Assembly: GCF_010500895.1 (NCBI RefSeq)
Contig: NZ_JAAAWO010000002.1
Span: forward strand, 186,001 to 250,000
Source of the DNA: Alteromonas genovensis
GTDB lineage: Bacteria; Pseudomonadota; Gammaproteobacteria; Enterobacterales; Alteromonadaceae
Direction: 5' to 3'
Length of the DNA stretch: 64,000 bases
Of this stretch, positions 38,725 to 48,271 are shown piece after piece (the stretch's first letter is position 1; the number at the start of each line of letters is the position of its first letter). Under the pieces are notes generated by a model that was given only the letters and a program-made list of their open reading frames with translations, searched no databases and was not told the DNA's origin. The position numbers and the translations under genes are program-made.

Positions 38725-39441
38725 TTATAATTGTATCACGACTCTCTCTACGCTGGCGACTCTGGCTATAACTGTCTTTTTTGAGCTCGCATTGAGTACC
38801 TGAATGTTATCGCCTACCACGCCATCTTGTTGCGCTATACCGGCGGTTTTTACTTTCATTTTGCCTACCTCGGCAGAGATGGTAATACGATCGCCCTTGC
38901 ATACAAAACAGAGCATATTTGCCTGGATAGCCTGTCCATTTGTGGCGCGGCGTTTCATACGTGCACCAACTAGCGTTTCAATGTTGGTAAACGTTGTGTA
39001 GCGAAGACGTTTAATGTCTACACTCGCCATTTTCAAATTTGATGAGGTTAACACTGTGCCGGGGCTAACCGCGCCATAGGTCACCACAATATCTTTTGTC
39101 CTTGATACCTGACCACTGGTGAATAAATACCAATCATTATTTTGACAACTCACCCGCACAGAAATGTACGATTGACGAAGGGCTTCTTCGGACGTGTGAT
39201 ACTGATAGCCCTCGGGGCATTCGGGAATATTTATCCTATCGTCTATTTTAATAATATCGACGTCGATGTTAGTATCCGCCGTATTATCAGCGAGTTGCGA
39301 TACTAGGTAGTCTTTTGCGCCATTTTCCACAACACGGTGTAAACTGTCTGTCGCAACACATGAAAATGACACTGCACTCGACATAATAAGCGCAATGGCG
39401 GCCAATGTTTTCTGTTGTCCTTTGCTATTCAATTTTTTCAT
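38725..39441 (-). CDS. flgA: Flagellar P-ring assembly chaperone FlgA
   Basis: Periplasmic chaperone that assembles FlgI into the P ring. The 238-residue protein has a signal peptide (TLAAIALIMSSAVSFSCVA) and the SAF-type C-terminal domain with GTVLTSSNLKMASVDIKR and VGDNIQVLNASSKK. Together with flgM and flgN it forms the divergent block opposite cheV. Two cysteines in MLCFVCKGD could form a disulphide. Confidence 0.93.
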   Translation of the reverse strand: MKKLNSKGQQKTLAAIALIMSSAVSFSCVATDSLHRVVENGAKDYLVSQLADNTADTNIDVDIIKIDDRINIPECPEGYQYHTSEEALRQSYISVRVSCQNNDWYLFTSGQVSRTKDIVVTYGAVSPGTVLTSSNLKMASVDIKRLRYTTFTNIETLVGARMKRRATNGQAIQANMLCFVCKGDRITISAEVGKMKVKTAGIAQQDGVVGDNIQVLNASSKKTVIARVASVERVVIQL

Positions 39442-39627
39442 TGTGACTTTTCGTGTTCAGTTCGTGAGTTATTGGCTATGCTTAGTAACAAGATGCGGGG
39501 TTACCATGACCGAGCTTTCTAATGTCAGTCGCCTTTGAGAGTTGCTTTTAAAAGTTTTAGGCGATACTGTCATTTTTCTGTCGTTTAACCTGCAAAAACC
39601 AAGTGTTCTTGTCTATCTTATTGGATA

Positions 39628-39643
39628 ACGCAATGTTCATGCC
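39628..39643 (-). promoter_or_regulatory. Possible sigma-54 site upstream of flgA
   Basis: On the minus strand GGCAT-N5-TTGCG keeps the GG-N10-GC core of sigma-54 promoters. It is about 190 bp upstream of flgA and inside the cheV upstream region, so this is tentative. Confidence 0.3.
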
Positions 39644-39665
39644 CAGAATTACCTAGAGGTGACTT

Positions 39666-40595
39666 ATGTCGGGGATTTTAGATTCAGTTAACCAGCGCAC
39701 GCAGCTTGTGGGGCAGAATCGTTTAGAATTATTATTGTTTAGGCTAAACGGACGTCAGCGCTTTGGCATAAACGTGTTTAAAGTTCGCGAAGTGCTTCAG
39801 TGCCCTCCGTTAACTTCCATGCCCAAGCTAAATCCTCTGGTACGGGGAATTGCCCATATACGTGGACAGACAATTTCCGTTATCGATTTAAGCATGGCGA
39901 CGAAAGGCAGAAAAATAGAAGACCTGTCTAACGCCTTCATCGTAATTGCAGAATATAACCGCTCAGTTCAAGGTTTCTTAGTGGGCGCGGTAGAACGCAT
40001 CATTAATACTAACTGGGACGCGATAATGCCGCCACCTCAGGGTACCGGGCGCGCAAGTTACCTCACCGCAGTAACGGAAGTTGAGAACGAACTCATTGAA
40101 ATTCTCGATGTTGAAAAAATACTTAATGAAATTTCTCCGTTGAATGCAGAAGTTAGCTCAGAAGTCGCTGAAGGGTTAACCACCGAAGGGCAAGAAAACA
40201 AAATTATTTTTATTGCGGATGATTCCACAGTTGCAAGAAATCAGGTTAAAAAGGCGCTGACTTCATTAGGTCTTGAGATTGAGCTCGCCAAAAATGGTCT
40301 TGAGGCGCTTAAGCGTTTAAAAGAAATTGCCGAAGAGTATGGCGATATCACGAAGCGAGTTGGTGTTTTAGTCTCTGATATTGAAATGCCTGAAATGGAT
40401 GGCTATACGTTAACTGCAGAGATAAAGAACACGCCTGAACTGCAAAAGCTTCATGTTGTCCTTCACACCTCGTTAAGTGGCGTATTCAATCAGGCTATGG
40501 TTCAGAAGGTGGGCGCCGATGACTTTATCGCAAAATTCCACCCTGACGAATTAGCGACCGCAGTGCAAAAATGGCTAATGACTGAATGCGAATAA
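39666..40595 (+). CDS. cheV: Chemotaxis coupling protein CheV
   Basis: Links chemoreceptors to CheA and tunes the response through phosphorylation. The 309-residue protein has an N-terminal CheW domain (RQRFGINVFKVREVLQCPP, IRGQTISVIDLSMA) to about residue 155. A receiver domain follows (IIFIADDSTVARNQVKKAL) with phosphoacceptor D238 in VSDIEMPEMDG. AGAGGTG precedes the ATG. It is followed at 15 bp by cheR, the standard cheVR unit before flgB in polar flagellar loci. Confidence 0.97.
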   Translation: MSGILDSVNQRTQLVGQNRLELLLFRLNGRQRFGINVFKVREVLQCPPLTSMPKLNPLVRGIAHIRGQTISVIDLSMATKGRKIEDLSNAFIVIAEYNRSVQGFLVGAVERIINTNWDAIMPPPQGTGRASYLTAVTEVENELIEILDVEKILNEISPLNAEVSSEVAEGLTTEGQENKIIFIADDSTVARNQVKKALTSLGLEIELAKNGLEALKRLKEIAEEYGDITKRVGVLVSDIEMPEMDGYTLTAEIKNTPELQKLHVVLHTSLSGVFNQAMVQKVGADDFIAKFHPDELATAVQKWLMTECE

Positions 40596-40610
40596 CGGAG
40601 CACCAAAGGA

Positions 40611-41441
40611 TTGATTAATAAAGAGGTTTCGCCAGAGGGCTACCTAAAGTTTAGGCAGTTTTTAGAAAAGCAGTGTGGAATAGTGCTTGGCGAAAACAAG
40701 CAGTATTTAGTACGAAGTCGACTGGCGTCTTTACTGTATAAATACAGCTATAGCTCTGCAGATGAATTGATTAATGTGGTTGTGCGCGGTCACGATCGCG
40801 GATTGCTGCAAAGCGTGATCGATGCCATGACGACAAATGAAACCTTATGGTTTCGCGATAACTACCCCTTTGATCTTCTTGTAAAAGATTTGCTTCCTGA
40901 TTTGGCCAAAACCAATAGAAATATCAAAATCTGGAGTGCGGCTTGCTCCTCAGGTCAAGAACCCTACTCAATAGCAATGGCAATTTTAGAGTTTCAGCGA
41001 CAGCGTCCTGGCATCTTGAGAGGAGGTGTTGATATTGTGGCGACAGATTTGTCATCTGAAATGCTGTCTAAATGCGAGCTCGGTGTTTACGATGAACTAT
41101 CTCTAGCGCGAGGACTTTCTCCGCAGCGCAGACAAACGTTTTTCCAGCAGCACGAAATGGGGCGAATGCAGATAAAGCCAGAAGTGCGTCGCATGGTGAC
41201 GTTTAAAAGTTTTAACCTGTTGTCGAGCTATGCCGCCCTCGGCCGGTTTGATATTGTGTTTTGCCGTAACGTACTCATTTATTTCTCTGCAGACGTAAAG
41301 CAGCGGATACTGCAACAAATTGCCGGTCAGCTGCAGCCAAAAGGCGTTCTTTTCCTTGGCGCTTCTGAATCCATAAGTTCAGCCAGCGACACTTACTCTA
41401 TGGTTAAATGCCAACCTGGCCTTTATTACCAAAAACGGTAG
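40611..41441 (+). CDS. cheR: Chemotaxis protein methyltransferase CheR
   Basis: Methylates glutamates of chemoreceptors using S-adenosylmethionine. The 276-residue protein has the helical N-domain with TTNETLWFRDNYPFD and the SAM-binding IWSAACSSGQEPYSIAM. ATDLSSEMLSKCELG and DIVFCRNVLIYF complete the Rossmann core. It starts at TTG 40611 with GGAG 10 nt upstream; no ATG near the N-terminus fits. It lies between cheV and flgB. Confidence 0.95.
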   Translation: MINKEVSPEGYLKFRQFLEKQCGIVLGENKQYLVRSRLASLLYKYSYSSADELINVVVRGHDRGLLQSVIDAMTTNETLWFRDNYPFDLLVKDLLPDLAKTNRNIKIWSAACSSGQEPYSIAMAILEFQRQRPGILRGGVDIVATDLSSEMLSKCELGVYDELSLARGLSPQRRQTFFQQHEMGRMQIKPEVRRMVTFKSFNLLSSYAALGRFDIVFCRNVLIYFSADVKQRILQQIAGQLQPKGVLFLGASESISSASDTYSMVKCQPGLYYQKR

Positions 41442-41545
41442 GGCAGTAACAAAGTAAATTAGGGTAGTTTGAAAGCTGAATTTTAAAGGCTTTTTCATTA
41501 CCCGCTCCTCTTATTCCGCAAAATATCAAACGTCAAAATCCAAAC

Positions 41546-41561
41546 TGGCACTCGCCTTGCT
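41546..41561 (+). promoter_or_regulatory. Sigma-54 promoter of the flgB operon
   Basis: TGGCAC-N5-TTGCT is a near-perfect sigma-54 site, 85 bp upstream of flgB. It is expected to be driven by a FlrC-type activator encoded elsewhere. Confidence 0.88.
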
Positions 41562-41645
41562 AACTATTTCACTAGAAGGTAATTAATACCATTCTGATGG
41601 CACAACACGCATCAGAAGGTGGTGAAAAGTTAGGGGTCATAGTCA

Positions 41646-42077
41646 ATGGCGATCAATCTAGATAAGTTAGTAGGGTTCCACGAATCAGCGCTTAAGATCC
41701 GCACTGAGCGGATGGAAGTCATCTCTGGCAATCTAGCGAACGCTAACACTCCTGGCTACAAAGCAAAAGACATCGACTTTAACAAAGCTATGCAGTCAGC
41801 CCTGAACGAAGGTGTTCAGGGTAAACATAAAAGCACTGGTGGATTAGTTCGTACCAATGAACGCCACCTAAGCGGCAATCCTTCGTCAGTCGCGGCAAAT
41901 TTTGACATGCAATACCGTATCCCTAATCAACCTGATACCGGTGATGGCAATACTGTTGAAGTTCAGTCTGAAAGGAATCGCTTCCTAGATAACGGACTTC
42001 GCTACCAAGCGAGTTTGCAGTTCTTAAACGGAAAGATTAAAGGTATGAAAAAAGCACTAGGCTCTGGAGGGCAGTAG
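41646..42077 (+). CDS. flgB: Flagellar basal-body rod protein FlgB
   Basis: Proximal rod subunit. The 143-residue protein carries the rod/hook N-terminal signature (RTERMEVISGNLANANTPGYKA) and GNTVEVQSERNRF near the C-terminus. It is the first gene of the flgBCDE unit, 2 bp before flgC. Confidence 0.97.
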   Translation: MAINLDKLVGFHESALKIRTERMEVISGNLANANTPGYKAKDIDFNKAMQSALNEGVQGKHKSTGGLVRTNERHLSGNPSSVAANFDMQYRIPNQPDTGDGNTVEVQSERNRFLDNGLRYQASLQFLNGKIKGMKKALGSGGQ

Positions 42078-42079
42078 CA

Positions 42080-42502
42080 ATGGGTTTATTTAACGTTATG
42101 CAGATATCAAGCACGGGTATGGAGGCGGAAAATGTTCGCCTTAACACCACGGCTAGTAATATCGCAAATGCAAATTCAGTGAGCAGCAGCTACGAAGAGA
42201 CCTATCGTGCACGCCACCCCGTGTTTGCATCAGCATTGCAAGATGCAATGAGCGACCAATCAAAAGGTGTGGGAGTTCAGGTTAAAGGCATCGTGGAAAG
42301 CGACGCGCCTTTACAAGTTGAGTATTCGCCCAACAACCCTATGGCTGATGCTGAAGGCTACATTTACAAGCCAAATGTGAATATCGTCGAAGAAATGGCA
42401 AACATGATGTCGGCATCTAAAGCTTACGAAACAAACGTTCAAGTGGCTGACACCACGAAGCGTATTTTCCGCCGAGTATTGCAATTAGGGCAAGGGCAAT
42501 AA
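42080..42502 (+). CDS. flgC: Flagellar basal-body rod protein FlgC
   Basis: Proximal rod subunit. The 140-residue protein has the signature EAENVRLNTTASNIANAN and the C-terminal block KPNVNIVEEMANMMSASKAY. GGAGGG precedes the start, inside the flgB end. Confidence 0.97.
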   Translation: MGLFNVMQISSTGMEAENVRLNTTASNIANANSVSSSYEETYRARHPVFASALQDAMSDQSKGVGVQVKGIVESDAPLQVEYSPNNPMADAEGYIYKPNVNIVEEMANMMSASKAYETNVQVADTTKRIFRRVLQLGQGQ

Positions 42503-42533
42503 TGCGCGGTTGGGTTAATGTGAGGACAAACCA

Positions 42534-43220
42534 GTGAACACAATTAATAACACCGGCTTAAATACCGACCTCTACTGGCAAGAGGAAACGGTGAAAATAG
42601 CTGACGGTACGGAGCAGCAGCTTTCACAAGAAGATTTCTTCTCGATGCTGACAGAGCAGCTTGCTAATCAGGATCCAACAAAGCCAGTAGACAACGACCA
42701 AATGGTCGCCCAAATGACATCGTTTACTATGGCTGATGGTATCTCTCAGCTAAACGAAAAGTTTGAAACGTTTGCGTCGTCAATGACGTCGAATCAGGCG
42801 CTTCAGGCTTCCAGCTTGATTGGTCAGAACGTGCTTGTTCAAGGCAACGTTGGTTTCAAAGGCAGCGACGGTGAAGGAATATCTGGCGTCGTTGTAAATG
42901 AAGGCACTGTCCAGAATATGACGATAAGCATCGAGAACCAGTTTGGTGAGGTTGTCAAAACTATCAATGCGGGCACGCAAACTGCGGGTAATATCGAGTT
43001 TGAGTGGGATGGGAAAGATCAGCAGGGCAACCTCATGCGTGCCGGTGAATATGTAATAAGCGCCACTGGCGAATTAAACGGCGAGGGTGTACAGCTGAAC
43101 ACAGCGGTCAATCGTCATGTAGGTAGCGTAAGCTTGGCTGGAAGCGGTCAAGGTGTCATTTTGAATTTGGATGGTGATGTCAGTATTAATCTTGACGACG
43201 TCATTCAAATCGGCAGTTAG
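42534..43220 (+). CDS. flgD: Flagellar hook-capping protein FlgD
   Basis: Scaffold cap that lets FlgE polymerise at the growing hook tip. The 228-residue protein has the N-terminal block LSQEDFFSMLTEQLANQDPT with KPVDNDQMVAQMTSF following. A Tudor/FnIII-like C-terminal half contains FEWDGKDQQGNLMRAGEY. GTG 42534 is the start, with GAGGA upstream. Confidence 0.96.
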   Translation: MNTINNTGLNTDLYWQEETVKIADGTEQQLSQEDFFSMLTEQLANQDPTKPVDNDQMVAQMTSFTMADGISQLNEKFETFASSMTSNQALQASSLIGQNVLVQGNVGFKGSDGEGISGVVVNEGTVQNMTISIENQFGEVVKTINAGTQTAGNIEFEWDGKDQQGNLMRAGEYVISATGELNGEGVQLNTAVNRHVGSVSLAGSGQGVILNLDGDVSINLDDVIQIGS

Positions 43221-43234
43221 TAGGGGAATTAATA

Positions 43235-44620
43235 ATGTCTTTTAATATTGCACTGAGCGGTGTATCAGCCGCGCAAAAAGATTTGGATGTAACCGCCAAT
43301 AACATTGCAAACGTCAACACGGTTGGCTTCAAAGAATCACGGGCAGAGTTTGGTGACGTGTACGCTGCATCACTACTCGCAGGTGGTAAAACCAAAGTGG
43401 GTGATGGTGTGCTTACCCAAGAAGTTGCTCAGCAATTTTCACAAGGTAGTCTTCAGTTCACCAATACATCACTGGATCTTGCAATAACCGGTAACGGTTT
43501 CTTTGCTACGGTTCCTGAAATAACCTCGCGAGATTTCTCATTCACTCGTGCAGGTCAATTTAAGTTGGACGACGATAATTTTGTTGTTAACAGCGCGGGC
43601 GATAATCTACTTGGATTCCCAGTTAATAATGACGGAACAAGCGCTTCTGTTGCCTTGAGTACCACTGAACCTGTTCGTATTCCTGATTCATCAGGTTCAC
43701 CTCAGCAGACGTCTGAAGTTGATATTCGAATGAACCTACCTGCGGGCGATGTGGGTTTAGATCCACAGGACTTTGACCCAGAAGATCCCCTTACCTACAA
43801 CGCAGCAACCTCTGTAACAGTGTATGACTCGTTAGGTGATAGTCATGTAATGACGTATTACTTTATAAAGGACAATGCACCTACTGCAGATAACGAGTGG
43901 TATGTGGCAACAGCGGTTGATGATACGCTGGTGGACATGACCGATTCTACGGGTGCAGATACCGACCCAGCAACCGCGGTGAATTCCGTTGGCGGAAATA
44001 CAGGTAATGCAGTATCTGCCTCCAAACTGCTGTTTTCACAAGGTGGTGATTTTAACAGAATGGAGACGCCAGATGGTCTTCCCACGTTAGACTTTAAGAT
44101 GCAAACTGAGGCGTTGGGCGCGAATATTCTTGCAAACGGTTCTGACCCAACCCAACAAATCAGCATCGATTTTAATCTAGATGTTAACAATGCAACGCCA
44201 AACGAACCTACTCAGTTTGCCTCCGCATTTGAGGTAACGTCATTAGAGCAAGATGGCTTGCCAGTGGGCCGTTTGACCGGCATTGATATCGGTCCAGATG
44301 GGTTGGTAAGAGCAACCTTCTCAAACGGTACGTCTGAGCCTATTGTCCGTGTTGCGCTAGTTAGATTTTCTAATGAGCAAGGGCTAACGCAGGAAAGTGG
44401 TACTCAGTGGAAAGAAAGTATTCTTTCAGGCGAGGCTCTTGCGGGTGAGGCAACAACCGGAACGTTCGGTGAGATAAACTCATCATCACTAGAACAAGCC
44501 AACGTTAACTTAACCACTGAGCTTATCGACATGATCATCGCTCAGCGTAATTTCCAGGCCAACTCTCGTGCGTTGGAAGTGAATAACTCGCTTAACCAGA
44601 CTATCTTGAATATCCGATAG
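43235..44620 (+). CDS. flgE: Flagellar hook protein FlgE
   Basis: Hook subunit, 461 residues. The N-terminus SFNIALSGVSAAQKDLDVTA with NNIANVNTVGFKES is the hook/rod signature. The variable middle is acidic, and the C-terminus has SSLEQANVNLTTELIDMI and QRNFQANSRALEVNN. AGGGGAA precedes the ATG. A terminator follows, separating it from flgF. Confidence 0.97.
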   Translation: MSFNIALSGVSAAQKDLDVTANNIANVNTVGFKESRAEFGDVYAASLLAGGKTKVGDGVLTQEVAQQFSQGSLQFTNTSLDLAITGNGFFATVPEITSRDFSFTRAGQFKLDDDNFVVNSAGDNLLGFPVNNDGTSASVALSTTEPVRIPDSSGSPQQTSEVDIRMNLPAGDVGLDPQDFDPEDPLTYNAATSVTVYDSLGDSHVMTYYFIKDNAPTADNEWYVATAVDDTLVDMTDSTGADTDPATAVNSVGGNTGNAVSASKLLFSQGGDFNRMETPDGLPTLDFKMQTEALGANILANGSDPTQQISIDFNLDVNNATPNEPTQFASAFEVTSLEQDGLPVGRLTGIDIGPDGLVRATFSNGTSEPIVRVALVRFSNEQGLTQESGTQWKESILSGEALAGEATTGTFGEINSSSLEQANVNLTTELIDMIIAQRNFQANSRALEVNNSLNQTILNIR

Positions 44621-44661
44621 GCGAAGTAGCTTAGCGTGGAAAAATAGAGCTCGTAAAATTA

Positions 44662-44692
44662 AAGCCGCAGATACTATCTGCGGCTTTTTATT
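44662..44692 (+). terminator. Terminator after flgE
   Basis: AAAGCCGCAGATA and TATCTGCGGCTTT form a perfect stem with a short loop and a T-run. It ends the flgBCDE transcript. Confidence 0.9.
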
Positions 44693-44761
44693 ACTTAAAA
44701 TCAGAGCGTTAACTCTATATCCTTACCCTAGTCAAAATCATCGCTCTAACTCCCACCATTC

Positions 44762-44777
44762 TGGCACTACCTTTGCA
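44762..44777 (+). promoter_or_regulatory. Sigma-54 promoter of the flgF operon
   Basis: TGGCAC-N5-TTGCA is a perfect sigma-54 site, 39 bp before flgF. Confidence 0.9.
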
Positions 44778-44815
44778 ATCTTTGTATATGGTTTGAACAG
44801 AGTCAAAAGTCAGTC

Positions 44816-45559
44816 ATGGATAAACTTCTCTATATTGCAGCAAGCGGTGCGTCTCAAGACCTTATGGCGACAGGTATTCGCTCGAATAACTTGGCCAACG
44901 CCCAAACGACAGGATTTAGAGCTCAGCTAGAGCAAGCACGAGCAATGCCGGCCTACGGCGAAGGTTTGCCTACCCGCGTTTTTTCAATGACTGAAAGCCC
45001 GTCTAATAATTACGAGTCTGGTCCTATGATTAAAACAGACCGTGATTTAGATGTGGCAATTCAAGGTGACGGTTGGTTTGCTGTTCAAGGCGACGACGGT
45101 CAAGAGGCCTATTCACGCAACGGAAACTTTAAATTAAGCACCGACGGAATTTTGACAGACGTTAACGGTCGCGCAGTGTTAGGGGATAACGGTCCGCTTT
45201 TTTTGCCAGTCCCTCTCGATAATCTGACCATTGCTGCGGACGGAACACTGTCGATGAGACAAGTTGGCGCACCGGCTAATGTGATAGAGACGGTTGGCAG
45301 ATTAAAGCTAGTAAGCCCTAACTATTCGGATATGGAGCGTGGCACTGATGGTTTATTTCATATGAAAGACCGCTCGGTGGCAGACCCATCAGCTAATGTA
45401 AAAGTGATGTCGGGCATGCTTGAAGGCTCTAACGTAAACGCCGTTGAAGAAATGGTAGATATGATCAGTTTACAGCGTCATTACGAGCTACAGGTAAAAG
45501 TCATGAAGCAAGCGGAGGAGCTCGATACCCGCGGCAATTCGATGTTGAGAATTTTGTAA
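44816..45559 (+). CDS. flgF: Flagellar basal-body rod protein FlgF
   Basis: Proximal rod subunit, 247 residues. The N-terminus LLYIAASGASQDLMATGIRS with NNLANAQTTGFRA and the FlgEFG block DLDVAIQGDGWFAVQ are present. The C-terminus has SNVNAVEEMVDMISLQRHYE. First gene of the flgFGHIJKL unit. Confidence 0.96.
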   Translation: MDKLLYIAASGASQDLMATGIRSNNLANAQTTGFRAQLEQARAMPAYGEGLPTRVFSMTESPSNNYESGPMIKTDRDLDVAIQGDGWFAVQGDDGQEAYSRNGNFKLSTDGILTDVNGRAVLGDNGPLFLPVPLDNLTIAADGTLSMRQVGAPANVIETVGRLKLVSPNYSDMERGTDGLFHMKDRSVADPSANVKVMSGMLEGSNVNAVEEMVDMISLQRHYELQVKVMKQAEELDTRGNSMLRIL

Positions 45560-45644
45560 TAGCAGATTTCAATTTTTGCTTGATATTTTCTTTAAAATTT
45601 TTCTTTAACAGCAATACGTATCGTCGTGTTGTTTGGAGGTTAAC

Positions 45645-46433
45645 ATGCATCCAGCATTGTGGATTAGTAAAACCGGATTAGATGCCGCACAAACTGACGT
45701 GGCAGTGGTTTCTAACAACTTAGCGAATGCCTCAACGGTAGGATTTAAGAAAGATCGCGCCGTATTTGAAGATTTGCTTTATCAAAACATCAACCAACCA
45801 GGTGGCAGGTCGTCTGCAGATACTGAACTGCCTTCAGGCCTTATGCTGGGCTCTGGTTCGAAAGTAGTGTCTACGCAAAAAGCCCACACTCAAGGCAATC
45901 TGCTAACCACTGACAACGCACTTGATTTATCTATTCAAGGGCGCGGCTACTTTGAGATTTTACAGCCTGACGGCACAACGGCCTACAGTAGAAATGGTCA
46001 GTTTAGTTTAAACGATCAGGGTCAAATTGTGACCTCTGGCGCGGGTTATTTACTGCAGCCTCAGATAACCATACCACCTGATGCACAGCAAATTACTATC
46101 TCTCAAGACGGGCAAGTAAGCGTGAGCATCAGGGGGCAGGCTCAGCCTCAGCAGCTAGGACAAATTAATATTGCCGATTTTGTTAACCCAACAGGCCTGC
46201 AGCCAATTGGTCAGAATCTGTATTCAGAAACCGTGTCTAGCGGGTTTCCTAACCGAGGTGTTCCAGGTCTTCAGGGCCTAGGAATGTTAGCACAGGGCGC
46301 GCTGGAAACATCGAACGTCAACGTAACGGAAGAGCTCGTTAATTTGATTGAAAGTCAGCGACTTTACGAAATGAACTCCAAAGTTATCTCATCAGTTGAC
46401 CAAATGCTGGGTCAAGTCATTCAGCAGCTGTAG
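45645..46433 (+). CDS. flgG: Flagellar distal rod protein FlgG
   Basis: Distal rod subunit. ATG 45645 gives 262 residues, the family norm, with GGAGG 5 nt upstream; the frame could start at 45633. The blocks MHPALWISKTGLDAAQTDV, ALDLSIQGRGYFEI and ALETSNVNVTEELVNLIESQ are diagnostic. Confidence 0.98.
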   Translation: MHPALWISKTGLDAAQTDVAVVSNNLANASTVGFKKDRAVFEDLLYQNINQPGGRSSADTELPSGLMLGSGSKVVSTQKAHTQGNLLTTDNALDLSIQGRGYFEILQPDGTTAYSRNGQFSLNDQGQIVTSGAGYLLQPQITIPPDAQQITISQDGQVSVSIRGQAQPQQLGQINIADFVNPTGLQPIGQNLYSETVSSGFPNRGVPGLQGLGMLAQGALETSNVNVTEELVNLIESQRLYEMNSKVISSVDQMLGQVIQQL

Positions 46434-46444
46434 GAGTGTTTACT

Positions 46445-47137
46445 ATGTATCGTTTCGGTTATTTTTTTACTGCGCTAGTTGCTTTATCAGTGGTCTCAGG
46501 GTGCGAGAGCACGCCTGATACACCGGTACAGGCAAACGATCCTTTTTATGCGCCAATCATTCCTGATTATCCCAGAGAAACGATCATTGAAGACGGTTCA
46601 CTATTTCGCGGTCATTTAGCAAGAAGCCTTTATTCTGATGTCACTGCACGTCAAGTGGGCGACATCATCACCGTTACGCTAAGTGAAAATACGGCGGCAA
46701 CTAAGTCTGCAAACACGACTACATCAAGAGAAACTTCTGCCGAGCTTGACCCTATTATTGGGTTAGGGGGTAACGCGGTAAATATAGGTCGTGAATCCAT
46801 ACAGCTTGGTATTGATGGCTCAAACGATTTTGCCGGTGATGCTGCAGCTAACCAAACAAACAGCCTTCAGGGAAGTATCTCTGTCACCGTTGTGGATGTT
46901 TTACCAAACAGCAATCTTGTGGTGCGGGGTGAGAAGTGGATGACCTTAAATCACGGCGATGAATATATTCGATTAACTGGAATAGTTCGACCGCTCGATA
47001 TCGACCCAGACAATCAGGTTGAATCTACGCGTATAGCAAACGCGCGCATTCAATATAGTGGTACTGGATCATTTGCCAATGCACAAGAGAAGGGATGGCT
47101 AGGTAAGTTTTTCTCTTCTACTTGGTGGCCGCTATAA
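46445..47137 (+). CDS. flgH: Flagellar L-ring lipoprotein FlgH
   Basis: Outer-membrane ring subunit. ATG 46445 has AGGAG 8 nt upstream, giving 230 residues. The lipobox is VVSGC (signal YFFTALVALSVVSGC). The conserved blocks are GSLFRG, ARQVGDIITVTLSENTAA and SNLVVRGEKWMTLNHGDEYI. The stop codon abuts the flgI ATG. Confidence 0.97.
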   Translation: MYRFGYFFTALVALSVVSGCESTPDTPVQANDPFYAPIIPDYPRETIIEDGSLFRGHLARSLYSDVTARQVGDIITVTLSENTAATKSANTTTSRETSAELDPIIGLGGNAVNIGRESIQLGIDGSNDFAGDAAANQTNSLQGSISVTVVDVLPNSNLVVRGEKWMTLNHGDEYIRLTGIVRPLDIDPDNQVESTRIANARIQYSGTGSFANAQEKGWLGKFFSSTWWPL

Positions 47138-48259
47138 ATGATGGGGTTTCTTATGCGTGCTTTAACATGTTTATTGGTTGCTTTATGCCTTTCAGGCGCA
47201 GCCAATGCTCAAAGGATCAAAGACGTAGCATCTATTCAAGGTGTGCGTTCTAACCAATTGATAGGTTATGGGCTGGTGGTTGGTTTACCCGGAACAGGCG
47301 AGCAGAACCCGTTTACTGAACAAAGTTTTAGAACCATGCTCGCCAATTTTGGTATTCGCTTAGGTGCCGACGTGCGACCTAATGTTCGAAATGTTGCGGC
47401 CGTTGCAGTGCATGCGGAGCTTCCTGCATTTAGCAAGCCCGGACAAACAATTGACGTCACCGTTTCTTCGGTGGGCGAAGCGAAAAGCCTTCAAGGCGGC
47501 TCTCTATTACAAACCTTTCTTCGCGGGGTGAATGGCGAAGTATATGCCGTGGCCCAGGGAAGTTTGGTGGTCAGTGGTTTTGGTGCAGAAGGTGGCGATG
47601 GCTCTCGAATAGTGGTTAATACACCTACGGTAGGACGTATTCCAAACGGCGCCATGGTAGAAAGAGAAGTGCCAAGTGGTTTTGCAAACGGTGATTCGTT
47701 AACGCTTAACCTTCACTATCCTGATTTTACTACAGCGAAATCGCTGGCAGATACCATAAATGAACGCTTAGGTGCGCAACCAGAAAATGGCTATGTCATT
47801 GCTACACCCATTGATGCTGCCTCTGTTCGAGTATCGGCTCCCCGAGATGCAGGACAGCGTGTAGGCTTTCTCGCCACATTAGAAAACTTTGAATTTACGC
47901 CTGCCGAGGCTCCTGCTCGTGTCGTTATTAACAGCAGGACCGGCACTATTGTCATCGGCAGCGAGGTACGTCTTCTTCCTGCCGCGATAACGCACGGAGG
48001 GCTAACTGTCACTATTTCAGAGAACCAGCAGGTTGCCCAGCCAAACGCTTTTGCAGACGGCGAAACCGTGGTTACCACGCAATCTATCGTTGACGTAGAT
48101 TTGGCCGACAGCCGAATGTTTAAGTTTGAGCCAGGAGTAACACTTGACCAATTAGTGCGTGCGGTAAATGAAGTAGGCGCAGCACCAGGCGATTTAATGG
48201 CAATCCTTGAGGCATTAAGGCAGGCCGGCGCATTACGCGGCGAACTGGTTATTATTTAG
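47138..48259 (+). CDS. flgI: Flagellar P-ring protein FlgI
   Basis: Periplasmic ring subunit assembled with FlgA. The 373-residue precursor has a signal peptide ([17 protein letters not shown]). The mature part begins [30 protein letters not shown] and the C-terminal [14 protein letters not shown] are typical. A second ATG at 47153 is a possible alternative start. Confidence 0.98.
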   Translation: MMGFLMRALTCLLVALCLSGAANAQRIKDVASIQGVRSNQLIGYGLVVGLPGTGEQNPFTEQSFRTMLANFGIRLGADVRPNVRNVAAVAVHAELPAFSKPGQTIDVTVSSVGEAKSLQGGSLLQTFLRGVNGEVYAVAQGSLVVSGFGAEGGDGSRIVVNTPTVGRIPNGAMVEREVPSGFANGDSLTLNLHYPDFTTAKSLADTINERLGAQPENGYVIATPIDAASVRVSAPRDAGQRVGFLATLENFEFTPAEAPARVVINSRTGTIVIGSEVRLLPAAITHGGLTVTISENQQVAQPNAFADGETVVTTQSIVDVDLADSRMFKFEPGVTLDQLVRAVNEVGAAPGDLMAILEALRQAGALRGELVII

Positions 48260-48271
48260 GGGCTTACGGTA

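Noticed and set aside
39501..39600. A sigma-28-like TAAAAG...GGCGATA pattern upstream of cheV
   Set aside because: The spacing between the two elements is only about 7 bp, far from the required 15.
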